In this document: piece by piece, positions 15,437 through 21,880 of the stretch
How the letters are laid out: every line of letters starts with the position of its first letter
How positions within the stretch are numbered: the first letter of the stretch is position 1
Source of the DNA: Bacteroidota bacterium
Lineage (GTDB): Bacteria; Bacteroidota; Ignavibacteria; SZUA-365
DNA length: 21,880 bases
NCBI GenBank assembly: GCA_018224415.1
Contig: JAGTUZ010000277.1
Span: 1-21,880 of the forward strand
Direction of reading: 5' to 3'
The notes under the pieces: generated by a model
Seen by the model: only the letters and a program-made list of their open reading frames with translations
What the model was told of the DNA's origin: nothing
Database searches by the model: none
Program-made: the position numbers and the translations under genes

Positions 15437-16035
15437 CCCGGGTGGCCATCGGACGGGTTGTCCGGCTCACCGTCTGCTCCGCCTGTATCACCAGCGGCAT
15501 CATCGGCATCAGCGGCATCATCCGCATCATCGGCATCAGCGGCATCAGCGGCATCATCCGCATCATCGGCATCAGCGTGCAGATGTCCGCTCTGTTCGTC
15601 ATGGACGTGTCCGGCCTCCGACTGGGAGACCTCGAGTTCGAGGTTTTTGAGCGCGGCGAAATCCTGCGCCAGTGCAAGGAGGCTGCGCAGTCCCTGTTCC
15701 GATACTTCCAGAGTCTGACGTTCGACGGTGCTTCGGAATTCCTCCTGCGCATCGGACACGAAAGCGGTGATCATGCCGTGGAAATCATTGACCGCACGGG
15801 AGAACTCCGCTTCCAGTTTTTCGAAGAGCTCCGATCCCTGCGTCTGGCGCCGGAGGGCGAGGTACAGATTGTGCAGGTGTTTTCCGTGGAAGGCGAGACG
15901 GCCGACTTCCTGCTGCCGGTCGGCGCTTTGTCCGTGCTGCAGGAACTGTGCAAACAGAGGCTCGTCTTGCAGTCCCTCGCTGGTGGATGTCTGGAGAAAT
16001 TCGATGATGAGTGCGACTTCTGGGGAGATGTCCAT
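15433..16035 (-). CDS. Unrecognised protein with a His/Asp segment and a long Asp-Ala-rich tail
   Basis: The 200-residue product has no domain I recognise. Residues 1-140 look soluble and mainly helical, with amphipathic stretches around 64-140 that could form coiled coil. Residues 142-155 hold a histidine-acid cluster (HVHDEQSGHLHAD), reminiscent of metal-binding segments, and residues 154-190 are almost only Asp and Ala, partly from a perfect 36-bp duplication. It has no signal peptide. I chose ATG 16035 because GAAAGG lies 8 bases upstream and the helical part begins there; the frame is open to ATG 16110. It overlaps tilS by four bases and is the first gene of the ten-gene operon. The coding call is supported by the tight overlap and codon use; the function is unknown. 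Confidence 0.75.
   Translation of the reverse strand: MDISPEVALIIEFLQTSTSEGLQDEPLFAQFLQHGQSADRQQEVGRLAFHGKHLHNLYLALRRQTQGSELFEKLEAEFSRAVNDFHGMITAFVSDAQEEFRSTVERQTLEVSEQGLRSLLALAQDFAALKNLELEVSQSEAGHVHDEQSGHLHADADDADDAADAADADDADDAADADDAAGDTGGADGEPDNPSDGHPG
15505..15576 (-). repeat. Perfect 36-bp tandem duplication in the acidic-tail gene
   Basis: Bases 15505-15540 and 15541-15576 are identical. Each copy is itself built of GGCATC/CGCATC-type hexamers with AGC or ATC, so the region is a nested microsatellite. The duplication keeps the frame and encodes a doubled twelve-residue Asp/Ala unit. Confidence 0.93.
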
Positions 16036-16329
16036 GCCGGACCTTTCAACTATGAAATATCCATTCAATGTACGGAATTTCATGTTTCCCTGCCCGGACC
16101 GGCCTTTCACCGCCAGGCAATGACGGAACAGGACAGCGCATCACCCTGTACAAGCCTACTGTGCCGATGATTCACGCCGCGGCCTGACTCTGAGACCCCT
16201 TTGATTTTGTTGCATTTCTGACTGTAAAAAAGTAGTTTGACCTCTTGATGGTATATCCTCAAGCCCTCAATTTCCATTCTCCAGAGCCTATAGTTTTCAT
16301 TCTCTTCACAATAGCCCTTGCGGAGTAAT
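16036..16329. other. Divergent intergenic region between the ten-gene operon and the GH57-like gene
   Basis: This 294-base region must hold promoters in both directions, and its right half is visibly richer in A/T than the flanking genes. A plausible plus-strand promoter is at 16210-16239. On the minus strand only a weak -7-like TACATTG (16072-16066) is visible, without a clear -33 box. Open frames inside the region are short and unlike the neighbours in composition. Confidence 0.5.
16210..16239 (+). promoter_or_regulatory. Candidate promoter for the GH57-like gene
   Basis: TTG (16210-16212), preceded by GATTTTG, and TAGTTTG (16233-16239) are 20 bases apart. This resembles the Bacteroidota -33/-7 arrangement, but the -7 box lacks one base of TAnnTTTG. 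It lies about 90 bases before the start codon. A second -7-like sequence, TATAGTTTTC, is at about 16290. Confidence 0.4.
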
Positions 16330-18906
16330 ATGAGACGCAGATCCTTCCTCCTGCTGTTTGCACTCCTTTTCGTATCCGTTTCCGCCCACGCCCAGCCAAC
16401 GAAGACCGCCGAAGGCATTTCCTTCTCCTATGAGAACGCAGATGCGTCCTCGGTGTCGCTGGTCGGCGATTTCAACGCCTGGTCGACGGAGGCGACTCCG
16501 ATGCGCAAGGCGGGAGACGGTGCCTGGACAGTAACCCTCGATCTGCTTCCCGGCACCTACCAGTACGCGTATTCGGTGGATGGTGCCCGCATCGAGACCG
16601 ATCCGAATAATCCGCTGACCTTCGAGTCCATCGATGGCCGTCGTCTCAACTCTCTCGTCTCCGTCGCAGAGGACGGAAGTCTGATCACGCAGGGCTATCC
16701 CGTGCGGATGAACCTCGATGATAATTACGAGAAGACCGGCGGGACGGTGTATCTCAATCTGGTTTTCCGCCATCACGTGCCGCTGTATTACAGCGCGGAG
16801 AAGGATCGCATCGAAGCACCCTTCGTGCGCCAGCACGCGTTGCGCGATTACTTCCAGATGGCCGACATGATCCAGCGCTATCCGAACGTGCATGCGACGG
16901 TCGTGCTTTCCCCGACGCTGCTCTGGCAGCTGCAGGAGGTGTACGTCAAGCGTCTCGAGCCGTACATCAACAAGTACCGCGCCATGAACCCGAAAGAAGC
17001 GGGCATGGACGGCGGACGTTTCCTCCGCGAGATGAAGGGGAAGACCGATCCGTGGATCGACGCCTGCCTGACACCGGCCGAGCAGCTGAGTGAAACCGAC
17101 AAGGCCTGGCTGTACAAAAACGAGTGGAACGCGTTCACGATGAGTCAGGTGCGCCTGTACCGCTTCCCCGAACTGATGGAACTGTACACCAAGTGGCGTG
17201 ACGCGAACGGCAATCCGAGCTATACCGTCGACGAGCTGCGCCTGCTGAAATTTTTCGCCATCTTCTCGAACTTCGACAGCGAATTCTACGAGCGCCGCGT
17301 GCCGCTGATCCAGACCGGAACGCGCATCTACCGTTCGCTCGATCTGCGTGATCTCGTCTCCTTCCGCAGTGACGGCAAGTACTATCTCAAACGCGCCATC
17401 ACCGAGAATGACTGCCAGCGCATCGTCGCCTCCGCTTGGTATGTCATGGCCAGCATCCAGCCGGCCTTCGACAAGACGAAGTTCGACAGCCGTGCCATGA
17501 TCGGACAGCTCGAACTGGCGGCTACCTCCTACTCCGATGCCATCCTCCCGCTGCTGATCAACTCCGATGTAGCGAAGGAAGCGGATCCGAACGTCGGCCT
17601 ACCGGCGGCGTACAAGCATCCCGAGGATGCCGACGCACAGCTGAAGATGAGCCTCGCCGCTTACCAAAAGTATTTCAACTACACGCCGACCGGCTACGTC
17701 GCCCCCTACGGCGCGATGTCCCCCGCCGTCGTTCCGCTGCTGAAGAAGAACGGCTTCGACTGGTTCATTTCGGCGGAGCAGGTGCTGGAGAAGAGTTCGC
17801 CAAAGAACCTCCCGAGCACGCTGCCGTACAACGTGACCGTCGACGGCCAGACGATGCACAGCTCCTACGCCCACGCCACGCTGACCAACCGGCTGAACTG
17901 GACCTACCGCAACTACTACGCCGAGAACTCCTCTGACGACTTCATCCGCACCGTGCTGGCGATGGCGCCGAACAACACGAAGAAACACGCACTCGTGACC
18001 GTGGTCATCGACGGCGACGACGCCTGGCAGCATTACCAGCGCGACATCGACGGCAAGGGCATCATCAACGGCCTGTACCGCAAGCTCAACAAGCTGTTCA
18101 AGAACCGCACCATCGTCACGGTCACGATGAGCGAATACGTGCACGGCAACCGCATGCGCGGCATCCCGGCGCACAAAACGGCCGACTTCGAGGAGGTGAA
18201 GGAACTGGCCTCGGGTTCGCGCTTCAACGGCAACTTCAACCTCTGGATCGGCACGCGCGAGACCAACAAGGCGTGGGACTACCTGCGGCAGGCCCGCAGC
18301 GATCTCGGCGTTTCACCGGTCACCGGTCCCGAATATCTCGACAATTTCACGTCTACGCCAACGAACTTTTTCTATGCCGCCACCAGCCCGCACTGGTTCG
18401 AGACCTTCAATACAGGCTCGCTGAAGAAGACGAATCCCAAGCCCTTCGAGCTGGCCTTCCGCGACATGCTCGGCGACGCGTACACCCGCGCCGGCAAGGA
18501 AAAGCCAACGAAGTTCGACGCCTTCGTCAACCCGGCGGACTTCTCGCCTGAATGGACGGCGCCGCGCAAGCGCACGGTTGTCACCTTCCTGTGCAAGCTC
18601 GTCGACCGCGAGGCGATCACGTCGGTGTTCGTCGCAGGCAACCGCAAGGAACTCGCGAACATGGAGCCGAACACCGTGCGCATGTGGGACAACGGCGAGA
18701 ACGGCGACAAGAATTATGGCGACAATCAATGGACGCTGATCGTCGAACTCGACGAAGGCGACCTGCTGTACAAGTACAGCAACTCAGGCGGCCAGGGCAC
18801 CTGGGATGGCGCGGAAACCTTCCCCGACGAATGGCGCCGCGTCAGGATCGAAGGCGAGAAGATGACCATCGAGGACATCTTCGCCCGAATCAAGAACAAG
18901 TACTAA
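16330..18906 (+). CDS. Secreted GH57-like protein with N-terminal CBM48-like and C-terminal CBM20 modules; catalytic motifs degenerate
   Basis: The 858-residue product has a signal peptide (1-21, SAHA|Q), a CBM48/glycogen-binding-like domain (about 28-112; LVGDFNAW and LLPGTYQYAYSVDG), a GH57-like region (about 138-700) and a CBM20-type starch-binding domain (about 749-845; VFVAGNRKELANM, WDNGENGD, LLYKYSN). GH57 similarity is seen in APFVRQHALRDYFQMADMI, RYPNVHATVVLSPTLLWQL and the AILPLL region. The expected HxHQP reads R147-H-H-V-P151, the nucleophile Glu in the usual W-P-x-E-G motif aligns with Tyr460 (VAPYGAMS), YYHPILPL reads YSDAILPL (401-408), and DGENAW reads DGDDAW (561-566). It may therefore bind alpha-glucan without cleaving it, or use another chemistry. 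ATG 16330 has GGAG five bases upstream; the frame extends only to a TTG at 16318. A strong terminator follows. Confidence 0.85.
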   Translation: MRRRSFLLLFALLFVSVSAHAQPTKTAEGISFSYENADASSVSLVGDFNAWSTEATPMRKAGDGAWTVTLDLLPGTYQYAYSVDGARIETDPNNPLTFESIDGRRLNSLVSVAEDGSLITQGYPVRMNLDDNYEKTGGTVYLNLVFRHHVPLYYSAEKDRIEAPFVRQHALRDYFQMADMIQRYPNVHATVVLSPTLLWQLQEVYVKRLEPYINKYRAMNPKEAGMDGGRFLREMKGKTDPWIDACLTPAEQLSETDKAWLYKNEWNAFTMSQVRLYRFPELMELYTKWRDANGNPSYTVDELRLLKFFAIFSNFDSEFYERRVPLIQTGTRIYRSLDLRDLVSFRSDGKYYLKRAITENDCQRIVASAWYVMASIQPAFDKTKFDSRAMIGQLELAATSYSDAILPLLINSDVAKEADPNVGLPAAYKHPEDADAQLKMSLAAYQKYFNYTPTGYVAPYGAMSPAVVPLLKKNGFDWFISAEQVLEKSSPKNLPSTLPYNVTVDGQTMHSSYAHATLTNRLNWTYRNYYAENSSDDFIRTVLAMAPNNTKKHALVTVVIDGDDAWQHYQRDIDGKGIINGLYRKLNKLFKNRTIVTVTMSEYVHGNRMRGIPAHKTADFEEVKELASGSRFNGNFNLWIGTRETNKAWDYLRQARSDLGVSPVTGPEYLDNFTSTPTNFFYAATSPHWFETFNTGSLKKTNPKPFELAFRDMLGDAYTRAGKEKPTKFDAFVNPADFSPEWTAPRKRTVVTFLCKLVDREAITSVFVAGNRKELANMEPNTVRMWDNGENGDKNYGDNQWTLIVELDEGDLLYKYSNSGGQGTWDGAETFPDEWRRVRIEGEKMTIEDIFARIKNKY

Positions 18907-18923
18907 GCCCACACGGAATCCTG

Positions 18924-18960
18924 GAGGCTGTCCTCATTTCTGATGGCAGCCTCTTTTTTT
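18924..18960 (+). terminator. Rho-independent terminator after the GH57-like gene
   Basis: GAGGCTGTC (18924-18932) pairs with GGCAGCCTC (18945-18953) through nine pairs including one G-U, with a 12-base loop, directly followed by seven T (18954-18960). It is the only hairpin in the window with a full T run. The HD-domain gene starts 14 bases beyond it. Confidence 0.88.
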
Positions 18961-18973
18961 ATCCGCACACGAC

Positions 18974-19591
18974 ATGGAATCACCGCTCCCTCTCTACAAC
19001 CAGATCTTCTTCACACGGAAGGACTTGATCGACGCGATCGCGACGAAGCTCGATCCGGTCGAACTCACCACGGTGCTCGGTGCCTACGAAATGGCGTCGA
19101 GCGTGCACGAATACCAGTTGCGCAACGATTCCACGCCATATTTCTGGCACCTCTCGCGCGTGGCACGCATCATCATTCACGAACTCGAATACGTCAACGC
19201 CGATGTCGTCAGCGCGGCGCTCCTGCATGACGTGCTCGAGGATTCCGACATCATCACCGCCGAGGTGATCAAGTACAATTTCAGCGCCTATATCGCCTAC
19301 ATCGTCGAGGTGCTGACCAAGAACATCCGCCTGCTGGGCGTCCAGCGGGAACAGGAGGACAACGAATACATCGAACGCCTCCGCTACAGCAGCATCGACT
19401 GCAAGATCGTCAAGTTCGCCGAGCGGCTCGACAATTACCGCTGCCTCGAGTTCGGTGTGAAGCGCAATCCCTTCGGATACATCGAAGTCACCGAACGCGA
19501 CTACTACCCGATGGCGGATGAAGCGAGGCACGTCCTTCTCGATCGCATGGTCGAGGAGATGACCCGCATCAAACGCAAACTGTATTCCTGA
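18974..19591 (+). CDS. HD-domain phosphohydrolase, RelA/SpoT hydrolase-like (putative small alarmone hydrolase)
   Basis: The 205-residue single-domain protein resembles the hydrolase half of RelA/SpoT and the MESH1 group, which remove pyrophosphate from (p)ppGpp with Mn2+. Visible are H59 in YFWHLSRVARII, the HD pair H85-D86 and E89-D90 in ALLHDVLED, and KFAERLDNYR (147-156), which corresponds to the canonical KxADRLHN. In the last motif the metal-binding Asp is replaced by Glu150. There is no synthetase or TGS/ACT part. Alternatively it is a general HD phosphohydrolase with another nucleotide substrate. ATG 18974 has no Shine-Dalgarno and sits 14 bases behind a strong terminator, so its promoter or leader is unclear. 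The dtd gene follows after 52 bases. Confidence 0.75.
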   Translation: MESPLPLYNQIFFTRKDLIDAIATKLDPVELTTVLGAYEMASSVHEYQLRNDSTPYFWHLSRVARIIIHELEYVNADVVSAALLHDVLEDSDIITAEVIKYNFSAYIAYIVEVLTKNIRLLGVQREQEDNEYIERLRYSSIDCKIVKFAERLDNYRCLEFGVKRNPFGYIEVTERDYYPMADEARHVLLDRMVEEMTRIKRKLYS

Positions 19592-19643
19592 CAGACCGGC
19601 GGAATCCAGCCGCGGCCTGCATTGTCCAACGAGAGGTCCTGCC

Positions 19644-20138
19644 ATGCGCGTGATTGTCCAACGTGTTTCCCGGGCCAGGGTCACGGTCGAAGATCCCGCC
19701 ACCAGCGGCGTGCGCGTGACCGGGGAGATCGGTCCGGGTTTGCTTGTCCTTTGCGGCGTCCGCCATGGCGATACCGAGGAAGACGCGGACTATCTTGCCA
19801 ACCGCATGGCGCGGCTGCGCGTGTTCAGCGACGCGGAGGGAAAGATGAATCTTTCCCTGCTCGATACCGGCGGTGCGGCGCTGGTGGTTTCGCAGTTCAC
19901 CCTGCACGCCGATACACGCAAGGGCAACCGTCCCAGCTACGGCCGGGCGGCGGAGCCGGAGTTGGCCGAACGCCTGTATGTACGTTTTGTCGAACGCCTC
20001 GGTGCGGAACTCGGCGTTTCGCGCGTCGCGACAGGGGAATTCGGGGCAATGATGTCGGTCGAACTGGTCAACGACGGTCCGGTGACTGTGACGGTCAACA
20101 GTAAATCCGAATACCGGGACGGAGCGGACGAGGCCTGA
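19644..20138 (+). CDS. dtd: D-aminoacyl-tRNA deacylase
   Basis: The 164-residue enzyme hydrolyses D-amino acids from mischarged tRNA and keeps D-residues out of proteins. The start MRVIVQRVSRARVTV, the active-site motif SQFTLHADTRKGNRPS (83-98) and the cross-subunit Gly-cisPro motif NDGPVT (143-148) are diagnostic. Compared with typical enzymes of about 145 residues it has a few extra N-terminal residues in the loop after RVTVE and a slightly longer C-terminus (SEYRDGADEA). ATG 19644 has GAGAGG about nine bases upstream. The next gene starts three bases after its TGA, so the two are co-transcribed. Confidence 0.97.
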   Translation: MRVIVQRVSRARVTVEDPATSGVRVTGEIGPGLLVLCGVRHGDTEEDADYLANRMARLRVFSDAEGKMNLSLLDTGGAALVVSQFTLHADTRKGNRPSYGRAAEPELAERLYVRFVERLGAELGVSRVATGEFGAMMSVELVNDGPVTVTVNSKSEYRDGADEA

Positions 20139-20141
20139 TCC

Positions 20142-21125
20142 ATGCGCAATCATCACACACCGGTAGATCCGGGAACAGGAAAGGGTGGAACGAGCGCCAG
20201 GCGCAGCGGGACTCCACGCGTGCTGCTGCTTTTCCTCGACGGTGTGGGTATCGGCGTCAAGGATCCCCGGCGCAACCCGTTCTTCGACCTGCGTCCCCGG
20301 TTTCTCACCGGTCTGCTCGGGGGCACGCTGCCCTCGCTCGGCCATCGCACGATTGACAGCGGAGACGCACTCTGTCTGCCGCTCGATCCAAATCTGGGTG
20401 TTGCCGGCCTGCCGCAGAGCGGCACCGGACAGGCGACGCTGTACACGGGAATCAACACCGCGCGGCTGATCGGGCAGCATTTCGGTCCCTACCTCTACTC
20501 CACCCTGAAACCCGTCGTCGAAGCGCACAGCGTGTTCGCGCAGCTCGCATCGAATGGAAGCGCCCACACGGTGGCCCTTGCCAACGCCTTTCCGCAGCGC
20601 TTCTTCGACTACCTCGCCGGGCCGCGCCGCCGCATCGTGGCGGGAATGTACGCGGCGCTGACCGCGGGAGTGCGATTTCGCGATATATCGGATCTCAAAA
20701 ACGGAATTGCCGTATCGACGGACATCACCGCCGGGCGGTGGGCGCACTTCGGGCATCCCGACGCGCCGGTATTGTCGCCGTACGACGCCGGACGGCAGCT
20801 CGCGCGTATCGCCGACGCACACGACTTCACGCTGTTCGAGTACTTCATGACCGACAAGGCGGGGCACGAACAGTCGCGCGAACTCGCGCGTGCAGTGCTG
20901 GCTGACGTCGACGAGTTACTGCGCGGCGTATGGGAAGCCGTCGACCGCCGCCGCACGCTGGTCATCGTCACCAGCGATCACGGCAACATCGAGGAAATCG
21001 GCATCAAGATGCACACCCGCCATCCCGTGCCCGCCATTCTCTTTGGCAACCGGAAGGGATTTCCGGTGGACGGACTCCGTTCTCTCTCGCATCTCGTTCC
21101 GGCCATTCGTAGTTTTTTAGGATAG
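20142..21125 (+). CDS. Alkaline-phosphatase-superfamily metalloenzyme (iPGM/phosphopentomutase-like)
   Basis: The 327-residue protein has the two-metal framework of the superfamily: LLLFLDGVGIG (first metal Asp33), the nucleophile region PQSGTGQATLYTGIN (91-105), TDKAGHEQ (D228, H232), VTSDHGNIEE (D269, H270) and HTRHPVP (H281, H284). It is shorter than cofactor-independent phosphoglycerate mutase (about 510 residues) and lacks an obvious transfer domain of that size, so a phosphatase or mutase on another substrate is likely. Such proteins are often annotated only as metalloenzyme domain proteins. The first 24 residues are polar and could be a wrong extension, but no better start is visible. 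It is tightly linked to dtd (three bases). Confidence 0.82.
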   Translation: MRNHHTPVDPGTGKGGTSARRSGTPRVLLLFLDGVGIGVKDPRRNPFFDLRPRFLTGLLGGTLPSLGHRTIDSGDALCLPLDPNLGVAGLPQSGTGQATLYTGINTARLIGQHFGPYLYSTLKPVVEAHSVFAQLASNGSAHTVALANAFPQRFFDYLAGPRRRIVAGMYAALTAGVRFRDISDLKNGIAVSTDITAGRWAHFGHPDAPVLSPYDAGRQLARIADAHDFTLFEYFMTDKAGHEQSRELARAVLADVDELLRGVWEAVDRRRTLVIVTSDHGNIEEIGIKMHTRHPVPAILFGNRKGFPVDGLRSLSHLVPAIRSFLG

Positions 21126-21129
21126 CACC

Positions 21130-21162
21130 GCCGGCGGACAGGGAAATCGCCACCGGCCTTTT
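21130..21162 (+). terminator. Weak hairpin between the metalloenzyme and comEC genes
   Basis: GCCGGCGG (21130-21137) pairs with CCACCGGC (21150-21157) except for one mismatch, followed by CTTTT. The stem is short and interrupted, so readthrough into the comEC-like gene is likely. Confidence 0.35.
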
Positions 21163-21188
21163 CGACACACACAGACGCGGAGTTCCGC

Positions 21189-21880
21189 ATGCGTCATCCG
21201 TGGCGCGGCATTGTCATTCTCCCCGCCCTGCGCGCGGCCCTGCTGCTTGCGCTCGGCATCGTCCTGCAGTGGCACGTTCCGATCGGCACGCAGAAGCTGT
21301 TCGCCGCAGCGGTGGTGCTGTGTGCCGCGGGGACGGCGTTCGTCCTGCTCGAGCGACGCATCAGGATGCTGCGTCTCCCGCGCGACGTGCTCGTCGCCAT
21401 GATGCTGGTCACGCTCGGAATGCTGCGCTGCGCAACGGCCCTGGAGTCGTTTCCGACGGAGCTACTGCGTTGGGCCGACCGGCGGGAGAAGGTGTTGCTT
21501 CGCGGGATCGTCGTCTCCGATCCCCGACTCGCGCCCGACCGGCAGCGTTTCCTGCTCGATGCGACGGCGCTGCACGACGGAGTCGATTCATTCATGGTGA
21601 CAGGGCGCGTGTTGTGCCGCTACGGAGTGAGCGCGTGGGTCGAGGGCGACACGCTGCTGCCGCTGCGCGCGGGCGACGCGGTCGAACTGCGCTGCCGTCT
21701 CCGCGTGCCGCTTCCCCCGCGCAACCCGTACGGCTTCGACGCGCGCACCTGGGTGCTCGGGGAAGGCGCGGTGCTGCAGGCCTCTGTTTCCAAGGGAACG
21801 GACCTGCGGCTGCTCGGCCGCGGCCACGCCCCGTGGTGGAAAGACGCGGTCGGTGACATCCGCTCTGCGATGCGCGCGGC
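21189..21880 (+). CDS. comEC: ComEC/Rec2-family competence protein, N-terminal part (3' truncated by window end)
   Basis: From ATG 21189 a frame stays open to the window end, giving 230 residues. GGAG lies seven bases upstream. The visible part holds two hydrophobic segments (about 9-27 and 38-53), a third near 66-80, and then the DUF4131-type OB-like domain: VLLRGIVVSDPR, FLLDATAL, TGRVLCRYG, LRAGDAVELRCRLRVPLPPRNPYGFDARTWVLGEG. The PPRNPYGFD motif is typical of ComEC N-termini. ComEC forms the inner-membrane channel for transforming DNA; the competence core and the metallo-beta-lactamase domain would lie beyond the edge. Whether the full gene is intact cannot be judged here. Confidence 0.88.
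   Translation, partial: MRHPWRGIVILPALRAALLLALGIVLQWHVPIGTQKLFAAAVVLCAAGTAFVLLERRIRMLRLPRDVLVAMMLVTLGMLRCATALESFPTELLRWADRREKVLLRGIVVSDPRLAPDRQRFLLDATALHDGVDSFMVTGRVLCRYGVSAWVEGDTLLPLRAGDAVELRCRLRVPLPPRNPYGFDARTWVLGEGAVLQASVSKGTDLRLLGRGHAPWWKDAVGDIRSAMRA

Noticed and set aside
16107..16418. 103-codon minus-strand open frame in the divergent intergenic region
   Set aside because: It overlaps the start of the GH57-like gene and its candidate promoter, and its sequence has no recognisable domain.
19569..20867. 432-codon minus-strand open frame across dtd and the metalloenzyme gene
   Set aside because: It crosses two well-supported plus-strand genes and shows no domain.

Overview
The window (GC-rich by eye) looks like chromosomal DNA of an FCB-group bacterium, i.e. 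Bacteroidota or the Chlorobi/Ignavibacteria/Kapabacteria side of that group. The pointers are a DUF4837 lipoprotein (a family I know almost only from Bacteroidota and relatives), an SDR-type threonine dehydrogenase paired with KBL, and an exact TAnnTTTG-type -7 promoter box upstream of kbl. I see no integrases, transposases, phage genes, CRISPR arrays, tRNAs or rRNAs. The assignment is by recollection of families, not by a database search.

Layout. Bases 1-69 hold the lysine-rich tail of a plus-strand gene that enters from the left, followed by a mostly empty 412-base gap with a hairpin terminator and a 14-base tandem repeat. From 482 to 4835 four minus-strand genes follow: a lipocalin lipoprotein, a DUF21/CBS (CorC/HlyC-like) membrane protein, L-threonine 3-dehydrogenase and 2-amino-3-ketobutyrate CoA ligase. 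The last two form a threonine-to-glycine unit (kbl then tdh) behind a recognisable promoter and a palindrome.

From 5029 to 16035 lies a run of ten minus-strand genes, read from right to left: an unrecognised acidic-tailed protein, tilS, hpt, ftsH, a CTP-dependent polyprenol/diacylglycerol-kinase-like protein, a DUF4837 lipoprotein, an LPG-synthase-TM (flippase-like) protein, a GT2 glycosyltransferase, a CPBP membrane protease and a secreted TPR protein. Eight of the nine junctions are overlapping or one base apart (the exception is 24 bases between hpt and ftsH counted start to stop, with 13380-13400 noncoding), so it is very probably one transcript with translational coupling. The second half looks like an envelope or glycolipid module attached to the widespread tilS-hpt-ftsH core.

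From 16330 to the right edge five genes run on the plus strand: a large secreted GH57-like protein with starch-binding modules at both ends but degenerate catalytic motifs, an HD-domain (p)ppGpp-hydrolase-like protein directly behind a strong terminator, dtd, an alkaline-phosphatase-superfamily (iPGM-like) metalloenzyme, and the N-terminal part of a ComEC/Rec2 protein cut by the window end.

The most notable points are the probable GH57 pseudo-enzyme, the candidate envelope module in the ten-gene operon, and four recent-looking in-frame tandem duplications or repeats (ftsH tail, acidic-tail gene, DUF4837 signal peptide, and a noncoding 14-mer).
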